A stretch of DNA of 64,000 nucleotides from Populus alba (GCF_005239225.2 NC_133284.1:52918697-52982696), one strand, 5' to 3'. Positions 11,810 to 22,258 are shown, counted from the first letter of the stretch. Notes: generated from the letters alone by a model not told the origin. Numbers and translations: made by a program.

Positions 11810-12442
11810 CTACGGTTTCCAGTTATGTCCTTCCATCTCCTTTTGTTTGGTCTCCAACAATCCTTTTAATTTTTGAAGAATGACTGCGTCAGTTTCACTT
11901 ATCACTGGGGAAGAGGATAGTGTGGTGATCTCTGCTCGAATGCCGGAGGTGATGATTTTTCTCTTAGAAAGTTTTTCATCACACGCCTTGAGAGATGACT
12001 CTAACTCAGTCTTCTTGCTCTGCAACTCCATCAATTGTCCTGTTATTTTTGTTATCTCAGCATGAGTAATAGAAATGGATGTAGATGCCTCCTCTTCAAA
12101 AGCTTCTGAATTTTTAAGTTGCACTTCAAGCTTTTCAACATTTAAGGCTCGTTGCTCTAATGTCATCATAGGAGATAATGAAGACTCTAAGTGAATAAAC
12201 TTTTTAGCATCCTCAATCACCTCGGTCACCATTCTTCTGATAGAATAGCAATCAACCTTTATATCTTCAATGGATAGGAGGATCTTCTCAACTTCACCAG
12301 CCAGGTTAGGAATATAATGGATCGGTGTACGAGCAATCTTATTTCTGATGCTCTCCCAACACTTGACAGCAAATTCAGATCTTATCTCTCCTATTATGTC
12401 ATCAGCACAATACCTAGTGACTCCTGAAGACTCAAAGGCAGT
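11810..12442 (-). pseudogene. Antisense PMD gene of E1, 3' part (coiled-coil C-terminus)
   Basis: An open minus-strand frame of 210 codons. It begins at the edge of the nested element at 12442 (ACT GCC TTT) and ends at the stop at 11810. It encodes a helical, Glu/Lys-rich tail with heptad-like spacing (RALNVEKLEVQLKNSEAFEE; KITGQLMELQSKKTELESSL), consistent with a coiled coil. It is in phase with the exon ending at 18534 on the other side of the nested element, so both are parts of one gene. The ATG at 12232 inside it is only an internal methionine. Confidence 0.7.
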
Positions 12443-13160
12443 CCCATATCTTGAGTTCTAGAAGTCCAAATGACCTCATCTTTTTTTTGTTGGAAAGCTG
12501 AGACAATTTCCTAGAACATTCTTGAGGATTCTGGGCAAATTATGATGTTAGCAATGACGTCTTGATCAGACAAGAAGATAAGGATTGTTATCTAGTCAAG
12601 ATGTGGCCACCCACTCATCAATTAGTCAACAAATCAATAGTTCCAAATTTTGGCCTATAAAAGGAGGCAATTACCATGTATTGAGGCATCTTGGTTTCCA
12701 GATCAAGATCATGCTCTTGCTTTCTCTCTTTGTATTGCTTATGTTTTGCTTTCATTAATATCAAGTTTATGTACTTAATTTCCTTTCCTTTACTTAGTTA
12801 ACTTCTTTCTCATTTATGTTCTTACCTTGTTCATTTATGTTTCTTTCTTTCATTATGTTTAGCTAAGTTAATTATGTCAAGGTGAAAAGGGTACACTAAT
12901 GGTGTAAGAATAAGTATAATATAAACTTAACATGGACCTTAACGTTGGATACTAACATGTTTTATATTTGTTATCTTGTTCACTTTTAATACTTTGCTTG
13001 TTAAATGGTTAATCTAGATTTATGTTGTATAACACTTGGTACAACAAATACTTGGTACTTTCATAGCCCATACTGTATGGTATAACCGACACCTGAGCTA
13101 TGAAAAGGACTTGATTTGTTGTTAACATAAGTTATAATCATGAATGCCTGCCAACATTTA
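12443..13160 (+). repeat. Left LTR fragment of E2
   Basis: Nearly identical to 17259-17980 of the right LTR. It starts mid-LTR (cccatatcttgagttctag) and stops mid-LTR at gcctgccaacattta, so it has lost about 460 bp at its 5' side and about 550 bp at its 3' side. It includes a TATA-like ctataaaagg near 12655. Confidence 0.85.
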
Positions 13161-13207
13161 CCATAAGTTATAATCATGGTGGCACCAAAAATATTGATGT
13201 TGATCTT

Positions 13208-13879
13208 GTGTCAAAAGAGACAACAAATTTGACATTCGACATCCCACCAATCGATGATTACTTTCCTGAAGAATCCTTACTTTCTCTCAGTTCAATGCCT
13301 TGGTTTGCTAAAAATATCAATTTTCTTGCAACAGGAGATTTGCCAGCTCACTGGAGTACCGAAGACAAAGGAAAGTTTTTGAACGAAGTGAAGAACTTTT
13401 ACTTAGATGACCCTTACTTATTCAAAAATTATCCTGATCAAATATTTCAAAAATGCATTCCCGACAATGAGGTAAGTAATGTCATTAAACTTTGTCATTC
13501 TGAAGCATGTGGGAGTCAATTCTCATCAAGAGAGAGACGACTGCAAAAAATCTTACAAAATGGATTTTATTGGCCCCACCATGTTCAAGGACACACACAT
13601 GCATTCTGCAAAACTTGTGAAAATTGTCAAAAAGTTGATACTGGTCAAAAAGTTTTGCTTTATAATTCTCAACTCCATTTATTTCCTGAAAAACTAAGAT
13701 CAAGATGGAGCGGTCCATTTATTTTGAAACATGTGTATCCTTATGGGGCCCTTGATATTGAGAATTCAAAGAATGACAATGTTTTGAAGGTAAATGAACA
13801 TCGTTTAAAAGCTTACTTTGATGAGTTTCCTAGTGAAAATGAATCCATTGGTTTGGATAATCTTATTGATAAAGGTTGA
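13208..13879 (+). pseudogene. E2 integrase remnant with internal deletion
   Basis: A 223-codon open frame without a native start. Its first half is the region ahead of integrase plus the zinc-binding H2C2 module (HSEACGSQF; CKTCENCQK, about 13493-13635). It then joins directly to the integrase C-terminal part (KVLLYNSQLHLFPEKLRSRW, GPF motif), so the whole DDE catalytic core is absent. The join falls near 13645, after QKVDTGQ. The fusion is in frame, probably by chance. It cannot catalyse integration; the element must have been mobilised by a relative or been deleted after insertion. Confidence 0.8.
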
Positions 13880-14056
13880 TTATTTTGTTTTTCTCACATT
13901 TTTTTTTTGCTTTTTAGTGTGACTTTTGTTTTGCTAGTCTCTCACCCCGGTCAAATGGCGGATAACGGTACTCCGTGACATAAGTCGGTTCTTTCAGTTT
14001 CCCAAATAACTGATATCTGTATATATTTGTACAATTCTTAGCTCTTTCTCCCTTCT

Positions 14057-14635
14057 TTGAATCTCCCATCCAATTCTCATTTAAATATGGACACCACTCT
14101 TGAAAAATTGAAAAAGTATTTTCCCGCTCTGCCTCAGAATGCGATTACAAAAATTTATCGTGCTAGGTGTGAAAGATTGAGGTTGTTAATGAACCATGGA
14201 ATTCCTGAAGATATTCGTTGGCTGATTGAAGCAAAGGTCCGATTATCAGGTGAGTCCTCCAATTCTTTCATTTCATACTTGCCTGGAACAGGTAAAAGCA
14301 CTTTTGCAAAGAAACGTCGTGCAAAACGACTAAAAGTCTGTCACAGATGTGCCAGATGGACTTGTAATGCAACATGTCGTTCTTTAGGAATGGTATCTGT
14401 AAACCGTGAAGATAAGATACAATTCATTAAGGATGGCCTGAGTAAGGGGTCTTTAGATAATCTTTTGTTGACCCTTGAGACGCATCCTAGTGGAGATGTG
14501 CATCGTGTAATTCATGATTTATGGCCACAATTCCATAAAGAACATGATCGACTTAGTCTTGGGAATCTGACTAAAAAAGACCCTGTTTGCCAGTTTTTAA
14601 GAAAACTGGATGGGAAGCCTATCCCCGACCCATAG
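14057..14635 (+). CDS. Additional ORF of E2, unknown function
   Basis: An uninterrupted 192-codon ORF. The first ATG is at 14057 and a second at 14087 (MDTTLEKLKKYFPALP) may be the true start. The product is basic, with a Cys-rich segment (KVCHRCARWTCNATCRS, about residues 92-110) that could bind metal, preceded by a KKRRAKR cluster resembling a nuclear-localisation signal. No membrane segment is seen, so it does not look like an envelope-type protein although it holds the position behind integrase where Athila elements carry an extra ORF. I do not recognise the family. That it is intact while integrase is broken is notable. Confidence 0.6.
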   Translation: MNLPSNSHLNMDTTLEKLKKYFPALPQNAITKIYRARCERLRLLMNHGIPEDIRWLIEAKVRLSGESSNSFISYLPGTGKSTFAKKRRAKRLKVCHRCARWTCNATCRSLGMVSVNREDKIQFIKDGLSKGSLDNLLLTLETHPSGDVHRVIHDLWPQFHKEHDRLSLGNLTKKDPVCQFLRKLDGKPIPDP

Positions 14636-14811
14636 AGGGCGTTTAAGCCGTTCTTGGATGTAAAACCAAGGGAAGATGTGAGCCACAATCACAACTACCT
14701 GTACATAGATGCTTTTTCAAAATAAATAATTAATAAAGAGAGAGAGAGAGAGTTTGTGAGACTACAGCTGGCCTACATATAGGTGGTATGATTGCATTTT
14801 CACTTTTTCAT

Positions 14812-14819
14812 CTATAAAT
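14812..14819 (+). promoter_or_regulatory. TATA-like box 66 nt upstream of the LOG-like ATG
   Basis: Sequence ctataaat in a pyrimidine-rich context, followed by a CT-rich leader and the ATG at 14885. The spacing would suit a short 5' leader. Whether it is a captured host promoter or chance AT-richness is unknown. Confidence 0.35.
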
Positions 14820-14884
14820 TATTCTCTTCCTTCCCTTCATTTCTACTCATCCCATATATTCATCAAATATAGAAGTGTGTAGAA

Positions 14885-15543
14885 ATGGCAGGTTCCTCAA
14901 GTCATCATCATATAAGAAATATTTGTGTTTTCGGTGGATCCAGTTCTGGGAAAGAAAAAGAGTTTTTAGAATCAGCAAATCATCTTGGTCGGGTACTAGC
15001 TGAGAGAAAGATTCATTTAGTGTAATGGGGGAGGCAGCCTTGGGTTAATGGGAGGTGTGTCAATGGCTGCATTTTTAGGAGGCAGTCAAGTTTTGGGGGT
15101 TGTCCCCAAAAGCTTTAGCAACTGGGGACATCATTGGAAAAACAATTGGAGAGGAACTACAGGTCCCAACAATGTCTGACCGACTGAATACCATGTTTAA
15201 CCATGCTGATGCCTTCATTGCATTACCAGGTGGTCTGGGCACATTGGAAGAGATCTTTCATATTTCATCTTGGGCCCAACTGCACATTCACCATAAACCT
15301 ATAGGTTTGTTAAATGTTAATGGTTTTTATGATAAGTTGCTGTCTTTCCTTGATCAAGCTGTGGAACAGGAATTTCTAACATCTTCGGCACGACGAATCA
15401 TAATCTCTGCTGCTACTGCTGAACAATTGATTGACCAACTACAATCTTTCATCCCTGTCATTGATCCCTGCATGAGTCGTCTAGATTGGTCAACTAAGGA
15501 AAGCCGTAAAAAGCTTAGATTAGATTTGAGCCTTCATCTGTGA
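14885..15543 (+). pseudogene. LOG-family (cytokinin riboside monophosphate phosphoribohydrolase-like) retrocopy inside E2
   Basis: LOG enzymes release active cytokinin bases from their nucleotides. From the ATG at 14885 the N-terminus shows the family's nucleotide-binding start (NICVFGGSSSGKEKEF). One extra base near 15024 creates TAA at 15023-15025; past it the other frame reads GGGSLGLMGGVSMAAF. A second extra base in the cccc/aaaa run at 15103-15110 shifts into the final frame, open to 15543, with the signature PGGLGTLEE at 15226-15252 and SSWAQLHIHHKPIGLLNV. The span of 659 nt equals 218 codons plus the stop and two extra bases, the usual LOG length, with no introns although plant LOG genes normally have several. 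It is therefore a processed full-length copy. It lies between the extra ORF and the 3' untranslated region of the Athila-like element. The two indels make the protein non-functional here unless they are sequence errors. Confidence 0.85.
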
Positions 15544-16480
15544 AACCTTGTGTCTTTTGGTTTTATTAATAGCATATTATTTTGTTTTGTTACTTCTTAT
15601 GTTTGTTTAAGTGTGTTTCAGTTTGTCATTGTTCGTTGTTTCAGGTGATGTCTTTTATACTCTATCTTTCTACCTTCGAACATTGAGGACAATGTCTCGT
15701 TTTGGTTGGGGGGAGAGGGTAGTAGTTTTAAAAAAAAAATAAAAAAATACTAACTTGCTAACTGTTTTTGCTATTATTAAAACCATTTGACAAAATTGTT
15801 ATTAGGATGGCAGAGTATGGAATCAATTTTATTGACTCTAGAGACGCATCTTAGTAAGTTTCATTACCAAGGTCTATCATAATACTTCTTGAAATATTCA
15901 GGTTTACAAACTCTCACATTGTTATCACTTGATTCTGCTCCTATACTCATTTAACAAGTATTATTAAACCTTCATTTTCACACACACACACTTTAACATA
16001 TGATTGTGGGTTGCACATTGGATTATTACATTAATTATGTTCTTTTGTTGAAGGTAACAACTAAGGGAAAAGGATAGTATATAATTTGCAAAGAAAAAAA
16101 AAAGAGAAAAAAAAAAGAAGAAAAAAAAAGAAGAAGATAGTATTGATGATAATAAAACGTGGATAAGTTTGGTTTCGTAGCCTCCCTAACCTAAGCAATT
16201 AAGTCCGAAGGGGTGTTTTAACACCTAATACCCTAAAGTCAACTTACTTGGGAGCTATTGGCCCAAAGCTTGTTACATGGGTTAAGGAGAAAAGCTTAAA
16301 GGAATCAAACATTGCACTATCTACGTATCAGTATCTGCAACCCGAGTTGTTAAGCTCGTAGGGGTGTCTCAACACCTAATGCCCTAAGACCAACTGGTCT
16401 GGGAGTCATTAGCCTAAAACTCGTTACATGGGTTAAAGATACATTGTGTTTTAAGTTGTATGTGTATATAAATAAAAAAG

Positions 16481-16513
<33 letters not shown>

Positions 16514-16798
16514 AAATCTCAACCCAAGGAAGTTCACCTTAAACATTTGAACATAATATTGTTTTCTTCCAACAAAAGCCCCATCATCTATGTTTTCATT
16601 GAGCACACAAAAAGAAGGTTTATTAATATCTTGTTTACGAAGTATGAAGCAGGAATATAAATTTAATGAGAGTTTGTTTATCTGGATAGATTAATGGAAG
16701 TTGAATGATGAATGCCTTGCTTTGTGGAACTTGCAAATTGTTTCTCTATTTTAACGCTTTAGATTACTAGGGACTAGTAATAAGCTGGTTGGGGGGTG
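15544..16798 (+). other. E2 3' untranslated region with repeats and polypurine tract
   Basis: Non-coding. It holds an attgaggacaatgt motif followed by ttggttggggggagagggt near 15683-15719, typical of Athila 3' regions (recalled), A-rich microsatellites at about 16097-16135 and 16480-16515, and a duplicated block at 16177-16294 and 16330-16446 (both contain aacacctaat and gttacatgggttaa). A polypurine-like tract ggttggggggtg at 16787-16798 touches the 3' LTR. Confidence 0.7.
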
Positions 16799-18533
16799 TG
16801 ATTAGTACTTAAAAGTGCATGTTTATCAAGGTTTTATATCATCATTTTGCACTTGAAGTATCAATAACTCCTTAACTAAAGCATGTTTTTATAATAACAA
16901 GTTTGATATTATAAGATACCTTAATTTATGGTAAATGCCCATTTTAAATGCAGGACTATCACATAAATAAAAGGATTGATTGATGAGTTTAAGCATTAAA
17001 AGTTAAAGGACAAAGAGATGGCCAAACTTAGAAAAGAGATGTCGGTGCAGTCCAAACCGAAACATTGCTCGGTAATTGGATCATATCTGGAGCTCTAGAT
17101 TTCGGATTTAGGTCCACTTTATATGGATGGAAAGGTAAGACAAAAGCCTACAACTTTCATGAGGAGCCCAAGATTTGAAAAGGTCGTTTTGAAGTCCAAA
17201 TTGAAGGAACAACGAAGAAGTCCGAAGCTGTCCTGCAGCCCAAACACTATTTAGTGTTCAGCCCATATCTTGAGTTCTAGAAGTCCAAATGACCTCATTT
17301 TTTTTTTGTTGGAAAGCTGAGACAATTTCCTAGAACATTCTTGAGGATTCTGGGCAAATTATGATGTTAGCAATGACATCTTGATCAGACAAGAAGATAA
17401 GGATTGTTATCTAGTCAAGATGTGGCCACCCACTCATCAATTAGTCAACAAATCAATAGTTCCAAATTTTGGCCTATAAAAGGAGGCACTTACCATGTAT
17501 TGAGGCATCTTGGTTTCCAGATCAAGATCATGCTCTTGCTTTCTCTCTTTGTATTGCTTATGTTTTGCTTTCATTAATATCAAGTTTATGCACTTAATTT
17601 CCTTTCCTTTACTTAGTTAACTTCTTTCTCATTTATGTTCTTACCTTGTTCATTTATGTTTCTTTCTTTCATTATGTTTAGCTAAGTTAATTATGTCAAG
17701 GTGAAAAGGATACACTAATGGTGTAAGAATAAGTATAATATAAACTTAACATGGACCTTAACGTTGGATACTAACATGTTTTATATTTGTTATCTTGTTC
17801 ACTTTTAATACTTTGCTTGTTAAATGGTTAATCTAGATTTATGTTGTATAACACTTGGTACAACAAATACTTGGTACTTTCATAGCCCATACTGTATGGT
17901 ATAACCGACACCTGAGCTATGAAAAGGACTTGATTTGTTATTAACATAAGTTATAATCATGAATGCCTGCCAACATTTACAAGTATTAGCTTTATTCGAA
18001 TAAGATAACTAATGTAATCATGTTAACAATTTATAATCTGATAGGAACCTCCTTTATGTGTGATTTCCAATTGAGTAATAAGAGTTTATATTATACTTGT
18101 TTGAAGTACCGTTAGTGGATCCTCTAACCTTGACATTCGTTTTTATCATTGGTTAATCCTTACATTAATCTTCCAACTCAAAGTTCTCATTAATTTCTTC
18201 ATCTTCTTCTATTACTACTACTACTACTATTGTTATTATTATTATTGTTATTGTTGTTATTTACATTCTGTAATATATCCCTTTGATCTTTTCATAAACT
18301 TAGTATATAGGCTGGAAACCTGTGACCCGGTCTTTTGGATCATTCTCAGGTGTAACAACGCCACGTACTGAGTATTGTAATTATTATTGTTATTATTATT
18401 GTTGTTGTTGTTGTTTTGTTATTTATAATTTATACAATTAACCTCTCTGTGGTTCGACCCCGGTCTTGCCGGGTTATTTATTACTTCGACACTTCTGCAC
18501 TTGGGAAGAGACATCAAGCTTTTGGTCGTGTCA
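16799..18533 (+). repeat. 3' LTR of E2 (about 1.74 kb)
   Basis: It starts TGATTAGTACTTAAAAGTGC right after the polypurine tract and ends ...ttggtcgtgtca, where the PMD reading frame resumes. It contains a TATA-like ctataaaagg near 17474 and ATT/GTT microsatellites at about 18211-18260 and 18376-18415. The same terminus recurs inverted at 20971, which confirms the LTR start. Confidence 0.85.
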
Positions 18534-20816
18534 GCTAGCAACAGAAGCAACACTCATTTCTGGCCCAATATACATATCAAAGTCATTCCCCAAGTCTTGT
18601 TGACCAAGCTGAGACATACATATCAAAAAGGGGGTTAATATATGACAAATAACATGAATTGAAAAAAAAAAAGAGGGAAAGTGTCAAACCAGTTCATCAA
18701 TATTGTCTGGCATGATTGATGCACTAGGGACTCCATGAAGAAAACCCGAGCTGCAAGGATTGAACACTTTTTTGGTACGTTTTAAACGTTTCTAATGATG
18801 ATCACTGTTTTCATGCTCACTGTCATAAACATTTAAGATCGCTTCAACATTATCTTCCTCCTCCTGTTACATGCATATCCTTATGAGCATCTCAATAAAA
18901 AAAAAAGGGAATTAATAAGGCATATATATATAAAAAGGAGACGAGTATTTATTTACTAATTGTGGAGAAAAGGATTGTGCACTCCTTTCCTTTGTCCTTG
19001 AGGAGTTAGAGGATTTCTTATTAAGATGATCTTTTGAAGTACTCACTCTCTTTACACTAGGAATCACAAGTGGTGTCCTATTTATGTGGGCAGATGTTCG
19101 TGTACCATCTTCCTTGTCTAAATCAACATCAACTACCCGCTTGTCTCTTTTATAGGTAGGAGAAGATCGTTTCTTTTTGGTTAAGAGAGGGTCATTCTTC
19201 TTTTCTTTTGTCCTTTGTGATACTATGGCAACATTAGCAGGACTTTTAAGAATGATCTTCATCTCTGGAGAACAAACTTTGGACCACCTTGGAGTCCACC
19301 AATCCATGTAACGTTTAGTTACCAAAGGAAGTTTATCATTTGGGGGCAACAGAAGCTTGCACTGGGAATGAGTTTTGAGTTTGGTAAAACTATGCCAAAG
19401 TTGAGATACATCCTCCAAGGTTGAGACTCCAGTTCTCCCTCCAAAGTCACGGGGAATATGTTGGCAAAACCCAAATTGTCTACTGAATCTATCAGGACAG
19501 TAAGATTCAAAAATAAAAGTATCATCATAACGAAGAGTCAAATAGCCGGATCGAATACATATAAAGTAGTCACTCTCGAGGATTGACAAGTTGCCATCAT
19601 CATATAAGACCCCAACTTTAGCCAGGGGAAGTAATGCAGGAAATATGACTCTCTTGGGATCTCTGAAAAGAGCATGAGCTTGAGATTCATTGAAATGTTT
19701 TGCCAACCCCACGCCGGCATATTTCGTCATCCCAACTAACTTGGTAGGACTAATTGTTGTTTGATGGGTGCCAAATTTTTCTACAAGCCAACTGCTGAGA
19801 AAATAAATAGGAAAAGGGATGTCTCGTGCGGTCACACTCAATGCAGATTGGACTTCCTTTAGACCTTTGAAGATACTTGCTAGAACTGGTATCACAAGAG
19901 AGAATTGCCTTCCAGCTGCCATCATGGATGCTACTTTGAAAGTACTAGGATGAATGAAACCAACATCCTTGCTAGGAAATACAAATTTGCATAGCCAACA
20001 TGAAAGAAAAGCCGTTAAATAAACTTCATCCTGAATATGAGAAGGGACATTAAGCTCCTTAAAAGGATGAATGAATTTGCTGGAGCGAACACGAGACTTA
20101 TCAATTGAGCCAAAAGGATAGTTAGTCTTATTGGATCCGCTAGACTTGCCCACAGAAAAAGGTACCTTGTATCTCAAGTCATCTCGAAACCAGAAATCTA
20201 CCCAATCTTGAAGGGTCATTACATGGTCACCATCAATAGTCTGACATTCTTTATGAAAGGCGATGAATAGGTACTTGCAGCTCTTTGGAAGAAAAGAACG
20301 TCCTTTCTTGTCAGCTTCATTAAGTTCATCAGCAGAAGGGATGACTTCATCATAAAAAGTGCCAAAAATAGGAAGGCCGCTACATGATTTTAGCTCCCAA
20401 AGAGATATAGACTCCTCGCCATTCGGGGTAGATAGCGTGTTGGTAGCAGGATTCCAATGGTTATAAAAAGAAAGGATAACATTCATCTGCCAGTCATAAG
20501 TAAAAAGGGATGCAAAAATAGTGTCTCGAATATGTGCCCTCTCGAGGATTGACTCGTAATGTTTCAAAATATCTTCTGTCCATTCCCAATACTTGGGAGT
20601 ATACTTAAGTGCATCGGAGATTGGGAAATAATCCTTGCAAGTAGCATTTCCATCACGTTTATGATAGTCTAATGACGGCAGATCAGCTAGAAAAGTTGTT
20701 GAATGTGGAAAGGAGGATTGAAGTTGTAAAACTGATTGAGACAAACCACCATGACCATAAAGTTCATAAGAAGTCTCCAATGACCAGGAAGTCAAATGCT
20801 TGATGCTTTCGGAAGG
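18534..20816 (-). pseudogene. Antisense plant-mobile-domain (PMD) gene of E1, 5' part with three exons
   Basis: Minus-strand gene. Exon 1 (20816-18957) encodes a PMD / aminotransferase-like domain (PF10536 type; FYNHWNPATNTL, GLPIFGTFYDEV, LSCWLCKFVFPS, then FGFCQHIPRDFGG) followed by a basic Ser/Lys-rich tail. An intron with GTAAAT donor at 18956 and AG acceptor at 18864 joins exon 2 (18863-18690). A second intron (donor at 18689, acceptor AG at 18609) joins exon 3 (18608-18534). Both introns keep phase. Exon 2 has one in-frame TAG, so the gene is probably dead. It continues in phase at 12442 beyond the nested element. The open frame seen from 20843 begins with about eight codons of inverted LTR sequence, so the native 5' end is lost. 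PMD genes antisense behind pol are known from Tat elements; their role is unclear. Confidence 0.75.
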
Positions 20817-20971
20817 CCTGCATTTAAGATAAACATTTACCATATATTAGAGCATTTTATAGTATTATACTTGTTATTATAAAACATATTTTAGTTAAGG
20901 AGTTATTGATACTTTAAGTGCAAAATGATGATATAAACCCTTGATAAACATGCACTTTTAAGTACTAATCA
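20817..20971 (-). repeat. Inverted LTR end of the E2 family
   Basis: The reverse complement matches the first about 150 bp of the LTR at 16799 (TGATTAGTACTTAAAAGTGC through aaatgcagg). The exact LTR terminus lies at 20971, next to sequence that is continuous in the copy-C flank (gtaccatcaag at about 57408), so it marks a genuine second insertion of this family in the opposite direction. The remainder is deleted up to 20816. Confidence 0.8.
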
Positions 20972-21480
20972 TGTACCATCAAGGACAGTGTATGTAATTT
21001 GATTATTGATAGTGGTAATTGTGAAAAGGTGGTGTTAATTGAAGTAGTAGAGAAGTTGCAACTTAAAAAAAAAACACCATATACCCTACAAATTGAAGTA
21101 GATAAATCGAGATCCCAATGTAATCATGGATAAATATTATCTTGTTTTATTTTTTATAGGTAAGAGATATTTTGATAGTATTTGATATGATGTTGTGTCT
21201 ATGGATGTATGTTATTTATTGCTGTATAGACCATGATAATATGACAAGAATGTCATGCATAACAAACAATGTAATACTTATACCCTTAATATAGTAATGA
21301 AAGAAAAAGGGAAGTTGTTAAGAGCGAACATAAAAATATGTTGTTTTTATCCTAATTTATCGAAATGAAAAAAAAAAAGAGAGAGAGAGAAATGAGATTT
21401 TAGAGAATCAAGATGACATGAAAAAGGGTATGATATGGAATAAGTCATTGGTGGCTACTAATGGTTCCACAAAGATTGAG
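20972..21480 (+). pseudogene. Ty3/gypsy protease remnant in the copy-B duplication unit
   Basis: Collinear with 57405-57917. Short frames read NLIIDSGNCEKVVLIEVVEK, a retropepsin-type active-site segment (D-S-G), and then a decayed DVVSMD...RPW block typical of the end of gypsy protease. Frameshifts and stops are many. It is shared with the flank of copy C, so the remnant predates the CNL duplication. Confidence 0.7.
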
Positions 21481-22126
21481 ATTATATTAGTATATAAAAC
21501 TATTACTAATCTGCAAGACTTTTTAGCCATTCTCATCGTGTCATTTTGCAGCAACAAAAATAAAAATAAAAAAACTACTACACATGCCTTCATCTCTTTG
21601 CTATCTTCTTTTTATCTCTTAAAAGGAGATAAAAATGAATAAAATGATCAATGAAGAGTAAAAAAAAAAAAGAGTTTTTTTACTTGAAAAATATTAAATT
21701 AATATATTTTTTTTATGATTTTAATGTTAAAAAAAATCAATTCTTGTTTTTTCTTTGGACGATAACTTATTTTTTTAAAACAAAAATGTAAGGCAAATAA
21801 TATATTTAAACTCTGTTTGTTTTTTCATTTCAAAGTGTTTTTTAAAAAATTAAAAAACTATTTTTTTTATTTGCTTCAAATTGATATTTTTTTAGTGTTT
21901 TCATATCATTTTGATGTGTTGATATTAAAAATAATTTTTTTAAAATAAAAAATATTATTTTAATTTATTTTTTAGTAAAAAAATACTTTTAAAAATAACT
22001 ACAATCACACTCCCGAACACCCTATTAGTGCCTGTTGGAGAACTAGTGGCTTTTGTCTCTTCCCCCCCCCCCCCTTAAAAGCTAAGTGTTTGAAAGATTT
22101 TTAAAAGTTATTGTGAAAGCTCTATT

Positions 22127-22175
<49 letters not shown>

Positions 22176-22258
22176 CCTGTTAGTGATATTTATATGTATT
22201 AGATATTAGATGGAATTGAGATTATATTTATTTTAAAATCCAATATGAAGATATGTTT
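21481..22258. repeat. Duplicated flank of copy B with MITE-like repeat and (TA)n
   Basis: Collinear with 59815-60590. It contains a MITE-like M1 copy (21811-22025), an 11-base C run near 22064 and a long (TA)n at about 22130-22174, which in copy C is (CA)n plus (TA)n. No gene is seen. Relative to copy C, about 1.9 kb (57918-59814) is absent at 21480/21481. Confidence 0.75.

Larger units (their letters stand above)
12443..18533 (+). mobile_element. Nested Athila-like Ty3/gypsy element (E2), internally deleted, carrying a LOG-like gene
   Basis: It interrupts the antisense PMD gene exactly between codons. It consists of a truncated left LTR piece (12443-13160), a shrunken integrase (13208-13879), an extra ORF (14057-14635), a LOG-family copy (14885-15543), a long 3' untranslated region with repeats, a polypurine tract and a full 3' LTR (16799-18533). 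The long LTRs, integrase C-terminus and 3' layout fit the Athila branch. The two LTR segments differ by only about 6-7 bases over about 715, so insertion was recent even though most of gag-pol is missing. No matching target duplication is visible, as expected if the left end was deleted. Confidence 0.8.
3543..20816 (+). mobile_element. Decayed Ty3/gypsy retrotransposon, Tat/Ogre type (E1), with nested insertion
   Basis: The order is LTR-like region, primer binding site, gag, protease, RT, RNase H, second (archaeal-type) RNase H, integrase, then an antisense PMD gene. The two RNase H domains and the PMD gene antisense behind pol are hallmarks of the Tat/Ogre branch (established knowledge). The coding region has frame changes near 6351, 6905 and 8515 and in-frame stops at 5089, 7625, 8758, 9460, 10900 and 11113, so the element is inactive. 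An Athila-like element sits at 12443-18533. No 3' LTR was found; the right end was probably lost at 20816/20817. The left boundary (3543) is a guess based on a TG start. Confidence 0.75.

Noticed and set aside
11810..12232. Stand-alone minus-strand gene of 140 codons
   Set aside because: The frame is open upstream to 12442 and is in phase with the PMD exon across the nested element, so it is the tail of that gene.
14885..15543. LOG-like gene as recent bacterial transfer
   Set aside because: PGGLGTLEE also fits bacterial members, but the surrounding wording (SSWAQLHIHHKPIGLLNV) resembles plant LOG proteins and it sits in a plant retroelement; capture of a host transcript is simpler.
12438..18538. 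Target-site duplication for the nested Athila-like element
   Set aside because: Left flank gcagt and right flank gctag do not match; the left LTR is truncated so no duplication is expected to be recoverable.
20817..20843. Native start codon of the PMD gene at 20843
   Set aside because: The first about eight codons derive from an inverted LTR fragment; the true 5' end is missing.
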